Shown in pieces: positions 5,972 to 14,087 of a DNA stretch of 21,381 nucleotides. The stretch is from a virus. The notes beneath the pieces are model-generated. The model saw only the letters and a program-made list of their open reading frames with translations. It searched no databases and was not told the origin of the DNA. Every line of letters begins with the position of its first letter. Within the stretch, counting starts at the first letter, position 1. The stretch lies in IMG/VR virus record IMGVR_UViG_3300017708_003386, positions 1 to 21,381 of that record; one strand, 5' to 3'. Both the position numbers and the translations under genes were made by a program.

Positions 5972-7939
5972 ATGCCATTAGTTGATTTAAAAACTGATTT
6001 AACTTCTCTTAGGTTTGGAAAACCCTCAAAAGAAGGCAATATTGGAGACCGCCCTGGTGGTGGCTTCAGCCGCGAACCTTTTGTAAAAAGCAAACCCTTA
6101 ATTGATAGAATAGCTCAAGATGGTACTGAAACCCTAGCTAATACTGGTGGTACTGATATGTTCATCCGTGGAGAAGGTAAAGTTGCTTCTTCTATAGAGA
6201 AAGATTTAGAAAGATTAGGTAAGTATTTTACAACAACTGAAGGAGGGTTATTTGCAGTTCAACAAAATTTACTATCTTCTACTGGAGTTAGAATTTATGG
6301 AGGATATCCTATAAGTGTAACTACTCCAAATAAACTTAGATTAAATGATGGGACTTATTTACCTTTAGGTTTATCAACTTTAGCTGCAGCTGCAGGAGTA
6401 GCTTTTGGGGATCATCCTAATAAACAAGGTATAGATTTTACAGGTAATAGTACTACTTTATCTCGACCTCAATATATAAACCTAGTAAAAGGTAATTTTG
6501 AAGGAATAGAAATTAAAGCATCTTCAATTAAACAAACTTATAATAATAGATTAGTTTCTTTATATAGAAAAAAAATCATAAATAAAGGAGGTTCAACTGA
6601 TACTGAACTTTATAGTTATTTAGGGGGTCCACAAGCTGGTAAAAATGGTAATTTAAAAACTACTATCAAAACAGCCTCAGATAGAACATTTAGCCAACAT
6701 GAAGATTTCTCTATTGGTGATTTTAGAACAAATAAATACCTTTCAGTTGATGACCTTACTTTTAATATTCCTGGGGGGATAGATATTCCAACAAAACTAT
6801 TTGAACAACAAAAAAATAGTAATATTGTTTCTTTATACGATAATAAATTAGGGACTAATTATGTTCAAAGACTTAAGTCTGTAAATCCTATTATATCTAT
6901 AAATCAGAATAAAAATGGAATTAGTTATTCAACTTATGCTCAACCAGGATTAGAATTATACTCAGAAGATTATAGATTAGGAAAAAATACTTCTATAAGT
7001 AATGGTGGGTTAAAAGATTTTAGAGAACTTTTAGCAAACCCTGATAAATCTAATGGGCCTACTAAAATTGAAGGTAATGCTTATGCTACCCAAAATATTG
7101 AACAGAGAGTTAATTTAGGAAACCCAGGAGCACGTGGTCAGAATAGAAGTGATTTTACTAGAGGAAATCCTAATAATGATGGTGGGTTAGATAAAATTAA
7201 TTCACTTTATTTATATAAAAGTGAAGCTGTTACTAGCAATGATCGTAAAAATGATCTAGTTAAATTCAGAATTGCAGTAATTGATAACGATAATCCATCT
7301 CTAAAAACCTTTATTCATTTTAGAGCATTTATAAATAGCTTTAGTGATAGCATGAATGCTAGTTGGAATAGCTTTAAATATACCGGCAGGGGAGAAGATT
7401 TTTATACTTATCAAGGATTTAATAATAGTATAAGTATGGGATTTACTGTAGCAGTTCAATCTATTCAAGAATTATCTGTAGTTTATCAAAAATTAAATTA
7501 CTTAAAATCTAGTTTAGCCCCTGACTACTCAGATGAAGGTTATATGAGAGGTAATATCCATCAATTAACGTTTGGAGGATATTTCTATGAAGTACCTGGT
7601 ATTATAGAGTCTTTAACTTATACAATTCCTGATGGAACACCTTATGAAATAGGCATTCCTTCTAATTTTGAAAATGCCGAAACAGCCCCAGATGGCTCTA
7701 GTGTTAAAACTAACCCTGCAGTTAAAGAATTACCTTTAGTAATTAATGTAGAAATGAACTTTAAACCAATCTATAATTTTTTACCAGAAACTATAGGAGA
7801 TATAAATGGAACTAGTAATATTAAACAAAGATTTATATCTTTATCAAATCAATTTGGAGCTGGTTTATACGATAATAAAATAGGTCCTGAATTTAAAGTA
7901 AAAGGAACATTTCCATCCCAACAAAAATCTGAAGCTTAA
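5972..7939 (+). CDS. Baseplate tube-cap/tail-tube initiator-like protein (T4 gp48/gp54 type)
   Basis: A 655-residue baseplate protein. The C-terminal part (about 425-560) has the pattern of T4-like tube-initiator/cap proteins: 'LVKFRIAVIDND', then 'FIHFRAFINSFSDSMNASW', 'YTGRGEDFYTYQGF', 'ISMGFTVAVQSIQEL', then a 'GGYFYEVPGIIESLTYTI' segment. These proteins form the interface between baseplate hub and the first tube rings, and have a tube-like fold. The N-terminal 400 residues are Gly/Asn/Ser-rich, with no family I can name; a short hydrophobic run, 'GLSTLAAAAGVAF', is near residue 133. The gene shares one base with the gp53-like gene behind it (TAATG), so the two are translationally coupled. 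One gene of this type is seen here; T4 has two (48 and 54). The exact orthologue is uncertain. Confidence 0.75.
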   Translation: MPLVDLKTDLTSLRFGKPSKEGNIGDRPGGGFSREPFVKSKPLIDRIAQDGTETLANTGGTDMFIRGEGKVASSIEKDLERLGKYFTTTEGGLFAVQQNLLSSTGVRIYGGYPISVTTPNKLRLNDGTYLPLGLSTLAAAAGVAFGDHPNKQGIDFTGNSTTLSRPQYINLVKGNFEGIEIKASSIKQTYNNRLVSLYRKKIINKGGSTDTELYSYLGGPQAGKNGNLKTTIKTASDRTFSQHEDFSIGDFRTNKYLSVDDLTFNIPGGIDIPTKLFEQQKNSNIVSLYDNKLGTNYVQRLKSVNPIISINQNKNGISYSTYAQPGLELYSEDYRLGKNTSISNGGLKDFRELLANPDKSNGPTKIEGNAYATQNIEQRVNLGNPGARGQNRSDFTRGNPNNDGGLDKINSLYLYKSEAVTSNDRKNDLVKFRIAVIDNDNPSLKTFIHFRAFINSFSDSMNASWNSFKYTGRGEDFYTYQGFNNSISMGFTVAVQSIQELSVVYQKLNYLKSSLAPDYSDEGYMRGNIHQLTFGGYFYEVPGIIESLTYTIPDGTPYEIGIPSNFENAETAPDGSSVKTNPAVKELPLVINVEMNFKPIYNFLPETIGDINGTSNIKQRFISLSNQFGAGLYDNKIGPEFKVKGTFPSQQKSEA

Positions 7940-8238
7940 TGAGCCGATATACTAACATACCAAAAACTAGAACTGATGAGGGTACACGTTTGTATAGAAC
8001 GGTTAAATACCCGGATATCCCCCGTGGTAATAACGACATATATGTTATTACTACTGAGGGAGATAGGTATGATGTTTTAGCTTTCCAATACTTTAAAGAT
8101 AAATCTTTATGGTGGGTTATCTCATCAGCTAATGCTGAATATGCTCAAGGTTCTTTGTATCCCCCTGTTGGAGTACAATTACGTATTCCCGGAAATTTAG
8201 ATATTATTTTAGAAGCATTCAATGAATTAAATGAATAA
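7939..8238 (+). CDS. Baseplate wedge protein (T4 gp53-like)
   Basis: A 99-residue protein with the short LysM-like core of gp53: 'YDVLAFQYFKDKSLWWVIS' followed by 'ANAEYAQGSLYPPVGVQLRIP'. In T4, gp53 (196 residues) clamps neighbouring wedges together during baseplate assembly, with its LysM-like fold acting in protein contacts and not in peptidoglycan binding. This version is about half that length and keeps essentially only the core domain. The ATG shares its A with the stop codon of the gene upstream (TAATG), so it is likely translated by re-initiation, which would keep the two products in step. A LysM-like tail protein X from other contractile tails is the alternative reading. Confidence 0.8.
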   Translation: MSRYTNIPKTRTDEGTRLYRTVKYPDIPRGNNDIYVITTEGDRYDVLAFQYFKDKSLWWVISSANAEYAQGSLYPPVGVQLRIPGNLDIILEAFNELNE

Positions 8239-8245
8239 TTAGGTT

Positions 8246-11200
8246 ATGAGTAATATAGTAGGAGCCCCTCACTTAGAATATGTCCAAGAACAAATAAAAA
8301 CTAGACAAGAAATTTTAGGAAAAAAAGATCGTTCTAGCCAGGACCTTACTTGGATGAACAATAATAATTCTTGGATTAGATTAGTATCATCTGTTAATAT
8401 TGGATCTCAAGACGTTTATCAATTTGTTTCTGGTTCTGATGAGCTTCAATTATTATCTAATAATGGAGAAGAATTTAGAGAAAATTTATTAGGACTTGAT
8501 AACTATGGGGGAAATAAATTATCTAGTGAATTAATATTGCAAGGGGGAGCTCAAAAGGGTAATAGCAAAAGATTTGGGGTAGCCGAAACCAATTCTACCC
8601 TTCCATCAGAAAATTTTAATTATGGGTATGGAGGTTTAGATTTTGGTTTAAAACCTATTCCTGGAATTCAATCTTTTAATTCTAAAACTTATAATAACGG
8701 ATCTTTAAGAGAGGCTCAAATTACTATTTTAGCTCATAATAAAAATCAATTTGAATATATAGAATCTACTTATTTAAGATTAGGATATACAATGCTCTTA
8801 GAATGGGGAAACTCAGCATATCCTAAAAATTCTTCAGAATATTCAAACACCCAAGATTTATCTCAATTATCTTTAAAAAATAAATTTCTAGATGATCAGG
8901 GTAGTGGGCCTAATTACTTTTATACAGAAATTGAAAAACTTAGAAAAATATCTAAAGGTAACTATGATGGATTTTTGGGAACAGTAAAAAACTTTTCATG
9001 GGAATTTAATAAAGAACAACAATATGTAATTAATTTAACTTTAATAACTATTGGAAGTGTAATTGAAAGTTTAAAAATAAATCTCCCATCTTCAACAATT
9101 AAATACCCACCTAAGGAATTAGAAGAAGGACAAGATAACGCCCAACAAGGATTTCAAAACGCTCTTATTAACTTAATTCAAATAGTTGCAACCCCTGACC
9201 CTTTTAATACTGAAGATGAGGAAATAAAAAAAATTCCATATATTAAAGGTATACCTTTTTTTGGGAGCAACTCCTATATTGATAATAGATATAAACCTAT
9301 TAAATATGCTGATGATGGGTTAACAGCAGTAGCTTGTTTTGCTAATTATGGTAATAATAAATTTATTAGATATATTAAATTTGAAACTTTATTAGAATTA
9401 ATTAATGATAATCTTCTTATTTATAATAATGAAGGTGATCCAACTTTAATTAGGATTGATACTAGTGATGAACTTTACTGCTATAGTAATGGATTTAGCA
9501 TCTCAGCAGACCCTTCAAAAATGTTGATTGGTTTTAAAAAAGATACTAATGAATTAAAAGCTAATATTTTTAATTTAACTCTTCCATTTTTCCATGATAC
9601 TGTAAACGAAGTTCAAGTTGGTAAAATAAAAAATTTATTTTTTACTTCTGAATATCTTATCCAAGAAATAAAAGATAATACAGATAAAGATGAAAACCTA
9701 AATTTATTTGATTTTCTAAATGGCCTACTATCTACCGCAAATAATCTTTTAGGAGGAGTTAATAAATTAAAAATTAAAATTACTGATAAAGAATTTAAAT
9801 TAGTAACAAATACAGACAACGATCCTGATCAAGTTGCAGAATCAAAAATTGAACAAGTAATCGAAATTTATGATGAAGTTCAGCCATATAAAAGAAATAA
9901 ACTTTTTCCTAATTCTGAAAAACCCTCAATATTTAAAATATTAGGAGTAGAACCTGATAAAAAGGGAGGATTTGTTACAGATTTTAGTTTAAAAACTGAA
10001 CTAACTAAAGATTTACAAACTATGATCGCTATTGGGGCACAAGCAAATGGCTCTGCAGTAGGAGAAGATGCTACTATTTTTAGTAAATGGAATGTAGGTT
10101 TAATAGATAGAATAATTCCTAATAAAAAAGACTCTGATCAACTAGCACAGTCTTTAGAAAATGCACAAAAACCCCTAGAAGAATTAAGTGATATAACTAC
10201 AAAATATTTTAGTTACGTAAATTTATTCCAAAACTCAGTAGATAATCTAGAGAGTTCAGGAATTACTCCTGAAGACCAACAAAGACGTACTAATGCTGAA
10301 AATGAACTTAAAAATTTAGAAGGTACAGATAAAAAAACTCAATCTCGAAAAAGAGAATTAGAAGATTTAATTGATGGTATTCAAAAAGAATTTTTTACAG
10401 GATATGGGTTTCCTGATGTGAATTTAGGTACAGTAGAAGGAGAAACTAATTTTACTAATTTTGTTAGTATCCAAAAAGAATTTTTTAGAAGAGCTTTATC
10501 TTTTGATGCTATAAGTAAACAAACAGTAACTCCTACTATAGGATTTCTTCCAATTAATTTTTCTTTAACATTTGAGGGTCTATCAGGAATTAGAATATTC
10601 GATAAATTATCAATTGAATCTAAATTTTTACCTAATAATTATGGAGATACTTTAGAATTTATTATTACTGAGTTAGATCATTTTATAGAGAATAATAAAT
10701 GGTATACTAGAATAGGAACTCTTTCTATCCCTAACACTATAAATAAACCTGAAGCTGTAATTCAAATAAAACAATTATCCGAAGTTGCAGCTCAATTCTT
10801 AGTACTTGATGATTTTGTAGGAGCTTATGCCTATGAAAATAGTGCTGTAGCTACTTTAATACTTGAAACCTACGATAGTAGAGAAGATGCAGACGCTGGC
10901 CCCACAAACTTAAGAAAAGCTGGAAATTTATTACTTCCTGATATTTCCCCTGATATTCCTGCAACTCCAACAGCTACAACTGGAACCCAAAACCAAAGTG
11001 TTTTAGTTTCAATAGGTAAATTAGGAGGGTCTCTTGACCTACCGAATCGTTCTCCTATCACAAATGTTAAATTATCAATTCAAGATAAAGATGATCGTCA
11101 ATTTTATAAAAAACAATATGGGGGTCATTACTTTTTAGAACAAAATGCTGCATATGCTTTAGATAGTTTAGCAAGAAAAGCTCAACGAGATGGTATTAGT

Positions 11201-11743
11201 TTTACAATTACTAGTGCTTATAGAGATTTAAACCACCAAGCAAGGATTCTAAAAAAAGATAAAGAAAACGCAGCTACAAATAGTCCTCATAGTTATGGTG
11301 GAGCTATAGATATACAAGAAATTTCATCAGTCTGTAGAAATGATAATGGTGATCTTACCTCTAATCCTGGAATTAATTCTTCTGTTAGGACAAATAATAA
11401 AATATTTAAATGGTTAGATGAAAATGGCCCTAAATACGGATGGTACAACCCAGCACGTTTAAGAGATGGTATAGGCCAAGATGAAGCCTGGCATTGGGAA
11501 TTCTGGGGGGTTCCAGGTCAACGTGTATCTTATTCTAACACTTACGGAAATGATGGAGATAGAAAAGGAATCTTTGGGAACCACTACGAAAATGTCCCAG
11601 AATTAGAAGATCCAAAAGAAGATAAAAATGGAAAATTAATCTCAAAAGGAAATAATACTTTAGCATTAAATGTTGGAAGTCCCTATTTAAAGAAAAAAGG
11701 TAACATAGTACTTACTGAAAGTACAGAAGATCTTGCAGATTAA
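8246..11743 (+). CDS. Large baseplate hub protein with C-terminal M15 zinc peptidase
   Basis: At 1165 residues this is the longest gene here. The N-terminal part ('SLREAQITILAHNKNQFEYIE' region near 155, 'YLRLGYTMLLEWGNSAYP' after it) resembles hub proteins of T4-like phages, but I cannot place gp27 with certainty. A charged coiled-coil stretch lies at about 645-720. Residues about 960-1100 form an M15 (VanY/D,D-carboxypeptidase type) peptidase: 'SAYR' (Arg993), 'SPHSYGGAID' supplying zinc ligands His1015 and Asp1022, and 'EAWHWEF' supplying the catalytic Glu1080 and zinc ligand His1083. All key residues are present. It probably cuts peptide cross-links of the cell wall at the puncture site, the task T4 gives to the gp5 lysozyme. 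The last 50 residues are a polar tail. It starts 7 bases after the gp53-like gene and shares TAATG with the gene behind. Confidence 0.88.
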   Translation: MSNIVGAPHLEYVQEQIKTRQEILGKKDRSSQDLTWMNNNNSWIRLVSSVNIGSQDVYQFVSGSDELQLLSNNGEEFRENLLGLDNYGGNKLSSELILQGGAQKGNSKRFGVAETNSTLPSENFNYGYGGLDFGLKPIPGIQSFNSKTYNNGSLREAQITILAHNKNQFEYIESTYLRLGYTMLLEWGNSAYPKNSSEYSNTQDLSQLSLKNKFLDDQGSGPNYFYTEIEKLRKISKGNYDGFLGTVKNFSWEFNKEQQYVINLTLITIGSVIESLKINLPSSTIKYPPKELEEGQDNAQQGFQNALINLIQIVATPDPFNTEDEEIKKIPYIKGIPFFGSNSYIDNRYKPIKYADDGLTAVACFANYGNNKFIRYIKFETLLELINDNLLIYNNEGDPTLIRIDTSDELYCYSNGFSISADPSKMLIGFKKDTNELKANIFNLTLPFFHDTVNEVQVGKIKNLFFTSEYLIQEIKDNTDKDENLNLFDFLNGLLSTANNLLGGVNKLKIKITDKEFKLVTNTDNDPDQVAESKIEQVIEIYDEVQPYKRNKLFPNSEKPSIFKILGVEPDKKGGFVTDFSLKTELTKDLQTMIAIGAQANGSAVGEDATIFSKWNVGLIDRIIPNKKDSDQLAQSLENAQKPLEELSDITTKYFSYVNLFQNSVDNLESSGITPEDQQRRTNAENELKNLEGTDKKTQSRKRELEDLIDGIQKEFFTGYGFPDVNLGTVEGETNFTNFVSIQKEFFRRALSFDAISKQTVTPTIGFLPINFSLTFEGLSGIRIFDKLSIESKFLPNNYGDTLEFIITELDHFIENNKWYTRIGTLSIPNTINKPEAVIQIKQLSEVAAQFLVLDDFVGAYAYENSAVATLILETYDSREDADAGPTNLRKAGNLLLPDISPDIPATPTATTGTQNQSVLVSIGKLGGSLDLPNRSPITNVKLSIQDKDDRQFYKKQYGGHYFLEQNAAYALDSLARKAQRDGISFTITSAYRDLNHQARILKKDKENAATNSPHSYGGAIDIQEISSVCRNDNGDLTSNPGINSSVRTNNKIFKWLDENGPKYGWYNPARLRDGIGQDEAWHWEFWGVPGQRVSYSNTYGNDGDRKGIFGNHYENVPELEDPKEDKNGKLISKGNNTLALNVGSPYLKKKGNIVLTESTEDLAD

Positions 11744-12318
11744 TGTATTATCCTAAATCACATATAACCCCTAATTTATATTCTAATGGAGAATTATCTA
11801 TTAAAAATAATAATACTCCTTATACTGGGTATTATTTTAAAACTTTAGATGGAAAACAATTTACAGGTAAATTTCCTGGGGATGGTAAAAATCAAGAATT
11901 AAATCCATATACTAATACGGGTTTTACAACAACTGAAGAGTTTGAAGCTAACACCCCAGAAGATACTAGATTTTACCCAGTAAATATTGATTATACATTA
12001 CTTAAAGATATTAAACTTAATCAAGGACTTACTTCCTCCCCAACCCCCTTCTATCCCCAACCCAACGAGCAAGATTACCAACTAGGAGAATTTACTAGAT
12101 ATTTTTCTAAAAAAACAAATGAAAACAAATACACTGAAACTAGTGCCTTATTTAAAAATAGTTTGCATATTGGTATCCAACTACCTTGGCTGATAACAGG
12201 AGATAGAGATGAGGTAATTAGAGTAAATCAAAATATAGTAAAATTAAGAGAGCAACAACTTAACGTAAGTGGGCTTGGAGAATACCTAAAATTTAATTAT
12301 ATTAAGTTTTATAGATAA
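11743..12318 (+). CDS. Tail-module protein of unknown function, 191 residues
   Basis: I cannot assign a family name. The N-terminal 'PYTGYYFKTLDGKQFTGKFPGDG' region (cut into 'YTGYYFKTLDGKQFTGK' and 'FPGDG') looks like a short beta-rich repeat unit, and the whole is aromatic-rich (many Tyr and Phe). The final third contains 'HIGIQLPWLITGDRDEVIRV' and ends '...LKFNYIKFYR'. No cysteine, signal peptide or membrane segment is visible. Its ATG overlaps the stop codon of the hub gene (TAATG), so it is translationally coupled to it and likely binds or accompanies the hub or baseplate. It ends the tail module; the polymerase-like gene begins 11 bases on. Confidence 0.75.
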   Translation: MYYPKSHITPNLYSNGELSIKNNNTPYTGYYFKTLDGKQFTGKFPGDGKNQELNPYTNTGFTTTEEFEANTPEDTRFYPVNIDYTLLKDIKLNQGLTSSPTPFYPQPNEQDYQLGEFTRYFSKKTNENKYTETSALFKNSLHIGIQLPWLITGDRDEVIRVNQNIVKLREQQLNVSGLGEYLKFNYIKFYR

Positions 12319-12329
12319 AGTTATTATAA
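12317..12329 (+). promoter_or_regulatory. AAAGTTATTATAA element (copy 3), abutting a GTG start
   Basis: Exact repeat of the 13-mer at 2679-2691; it fills the 11-base gap at the border of the tail and replication modules and touches the GTG start of the polymerase-like gene. It could be a promoter remnant, or an A-rich translation leader. Confidence 0.3.
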
Positions 12330-13589
12330 GTGTTTTGGTTAATTGAGAATAAAGAACAATTTTCATGGTTACAAAATAGTGGTTTTAAAGAAGTATTTGT
12401 AGAGATTATCCCAAATAATCCTTACCAACACCCTTCCCAAAACTCAATTTGTGCCTTTTATATAAGACCCATTGTAGGTCACAAGGGATATATTCTACCT
12501 ATCTCTCACCCCGAATGTGAAATTTTATTTGAAGATGAGGTTTATCTATGGTTAAAAGGGTTAGATAAGTTATATGTAAGGGATAAAAAAGAATTCCTAC
12601 ATTATACAATATTTAAACAGCTTATAGACATAACACTCCACTCTCCTCCGTATATACTTCCACAAACAACAGCACACACTACCCTTTATAGAAGATTCCC
12701 CGATCTTTTAACAGTAAATCAACTTGTACCGATTACTAAACACTATGAGGTTTGCGAGCAAATATATGATGATTTGGAGCACCGCATTAACCCCCGCGTA
12801 AACCCGTTTTATAATGACAAAGCTACATTAGTGTTCAATGCAATTGAGCGTAATGGCATAAAAATAAATAAAAATGAATTTGAAAAACACTTCCACCCAG
12901 TTGATAACGAATTTGTTCATACCGTTTATAATTTCAAGACGCTTACTACACGTCCTTCAAACAAGTTTAGAGGAGTCAATTATGCGGCACTTTCCCACAA
13001 GAACGGTTCTAGAAAAAGTTTTATACCACATAACGATAAATTTGTTGAGTTTGATATTAGTGCCTACCATCCTACTTTATGTGGTATGCTTGTTGATTTT
13101 AAATTTGATAATGGTGATATTCATGAGTCTTTTGCAAGCATGTATGGTGTTGATTACGCTAAGGCAAAAGAATTAACGTTTAAACAACTATACGGAGGAG
13201 TATTTGATAATTACAAGGATTTACCATTCTTTAAATCAACATCTGAGTATATACGTAGAAACTGGGAAGAATTTAATACCACGGGTTCGATAACGTGTCC
13301 TATCTCTAATTATGTTTTTAAAAAAGATGAGTTAGAGGATATGAATCCTCAAAAATTATTCAATTATGTTTTACAAAATATGGAAACAAGCTTGAATATT
13401 GAAATATTATTTCGTATATTTAGGCTATTGAAGGGGAAAAATACTAAGTTAGTATTATATACTTATGATTCGTTTCTCTTTGATGTAGATAAGGAAGAAT
13501 TGCCCGTATTGGAGCAAGTAAAACAAGTTTTTAATGAATTAAAGTTACAAATTAAGGAAAAAAATGGAAGCAGCTACGACTTTGAATAA
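12330..13589 (+). CDS. Divergent, compact family A (Pol I-type) DNA polymerase-like protein
   Basis: A 419-residue protein starting at GTG. 'IERNGIKI' (172-179) equals the IERNGVKID of Pol I, 'TRPSN' (207-211) matches the TGRLSS strand and 'RKSFIP' the RKAFIP segment. Motif A is 'FDISAYHP' (Asp242), motif B 'KELTFKQLYGG' (Lys280, Phe284, Tyr288, matching Lys758, Phe762, Tyr766 of E. coli), motif C 'YTYDSF' (Asp380). Both catalytic Asp are kept, but the Glu710 position is His247, the Arg754 position is not Arg, and His881/Glu883 are Tyr/Ser. Only about 30 residues separate IERNG from TRPS, against roughly 120 in Pol I, so most of the thumb is missing. The first 100 residues align in outline with the Pol I 3'-5' exonuclease fold but lack Asp-x-Glu. 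T4 uses the family B gp43 instead. Whether it replicates the genome is unknown. It overlaps the next gene by 26 bases. Confidence 0.8.
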   Translation: MFWLIENKEQFSWLQNSGFKEVFVEIIPNNPYQHPSQNSICAFYIRPIVGHKGYILPISHPECEILFEDEVYLWLKGLDKLYVRDKKEFLHYTIFKQLIDITLHSPPYILPQTTAHTTLYRRFPDLLTVNQLVPITKHYEVCEQIYDDLEHRINPRVNPFYNDKATLVFNAIERNGIKINKNEFEKHFHPVDNEFVHTVYNFKTLTTRPSNKFRGVNYAALSHKNGSRKSFIPHNDKFVEFDISAYHPTLCGMLVDFKFDNGDIHESFASMYGVDYAKAKELTFKQLYGGVFDNYKDLPFFKSTSEYIRRNWEEFNTTGSITCPISNYVFKKDELEDMNPQKLFNYVLQNMETSLNIEILFRIFRLLKGKNTKLVLYTYDSFLFDVDKEELPVLEQVKQVFNELKLQIKEKNGSSYDFE

Positions 13590-14028
13590 TTACGATTATA
13601 TTTATGGGGAAGATATACACTCACCCCAAAGTAATATAGATTTGAATAATAAACTATTTTGTACGTTTACTACGTTAGAAGATCTTGATTCTTTGGTGAG
13701 TGACCTACAATCCCAATACAGCATAATGTATAATAAAATGTTCGTGTTGCACGTAAAGAGCAATAACGAATACGTCGTTACATATAATGTAGACCAGGCT
13801 AATGTAGCCTCGATCCCAGAGAATACAATCTTAGTACATAGAAAAAAAGATAGTAATACCTTGTATACTATAAATGCTTTAAATGAATTAATTAAGCGTT
13901 TAAACAATGGTGTAGTAGATACACGTTTTAGAGTAAATTGGCAACACTATCGTAATACAATTCTTTTAACTCAACAAAATGAGCTTAAAGAACTAAAAAC
14001 TAAAATTCATAAGATTATTGAGCTTTAA
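13564..14028 (+). CDS. Unknown protein overlapping the polymerase-like gene, 154 residues
   Basis: No named family recognised. The sequence reads as a compact alpha/beta domain: 'LFCTFTTLEDLDSLVSDL', 'MFVLHVKSNNEYVVTYNVD', 'PENTILVHRKKDSNTLYTI', then a helix 'ALNELIKRLN' and the segment 'RVNWQHYRNTILL', closing with a charged helix. The Arg/Lys-rich 'HRKKDSNTLYTINALNELIK' part could bind nucleic acid, but this is only a guess. It starts inside the end of the polymerase-like gene, 26 bases before its stop, and has the only clear Shine-Dalgarno-like string of the window (AAGGA, 7 bases before the ATG). The overlap suggests a function linked to the polymerase-like protein. A 59-base gap with a promoter candidate follows. 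Confidence 0.75.
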   Translation: MEAATTLNNYDYIYGEDIHSPQSNIDLNNKLFCTFTTLEDLDSLVSDLQSQYSIMYNKMFVLHVKSNNEYVVTYNVDQANVASIPENTILVHRKKDSNTLYTINALNELIKRLNNGVVDTRFRVNWQHYRNTILLTQQNELKELKTKIHKIIEL

Positions 14029-14051
14029 TTTGGCTCCCCGAAATTAGTTTC

Positions 14052-14063
14052 GTATATTTAGTT
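14052..14063 (+). promoter_or_regulatory. Shared element GTATATTTAGTT (copy 2), possible promoter for the replication genes
   Basis: Exact repeat of 5-16. TATATTTA at 14053-14060 is one base from the Bacteroidota -7 element TAnnTTTG, and TTG at 14030-14032 lies 20 bases upstream, inside the usual spacing of the -33 element. The gap between genes here (59 bases) is one of the longest in the window, and a block of replication genes starts behind it, so a promoter is expected. Inference only. Confidence 0.4.
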
Positions 14064-14075
14064 AGTTATTAATAA

Positions 14076-14085
14076 AAAGTTATAA
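14076..14085 (+). promoter_or_regulatory. AAAGTTATAA element (copy 4), directly before the single-strand binding protein gene
   Basis: Exact 10-mer as at 3688-3697, two bases from the ATG at 14088. The A-rich string is also what Bacteroidota-type translation initiation regions look like, so it may act at the RNA level. Confidence 0.3.
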
Positions 14086-14087
14086 AC

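Noticed and set aside
12874-13176. A 100-codon + strand frame inside the polymerase-like gene
   Set aside because: It lies entirely within the gene carrying the Pol I motifs, its product is a low-quality string of Leu and Ile, and no separate leader is visible.
13602-13907. A 101-codon minus-strand frame opposite the 154-residue gene, and other minus-strand frames such as 18641-18964
   Set aside because: All are antisense to well-supported genes, with compositions expected from reverse reading of A/T-rich coding sequence and no domain signal.
14039-14052. Short hairpin CGAAA-TTAG-TTTCG before the single-strand binding protein gene
   Set aside because: Only five base pairs, A/T-rich and without a T-tract; too weak for a terminator and no evidence for an autoregulatory structure.
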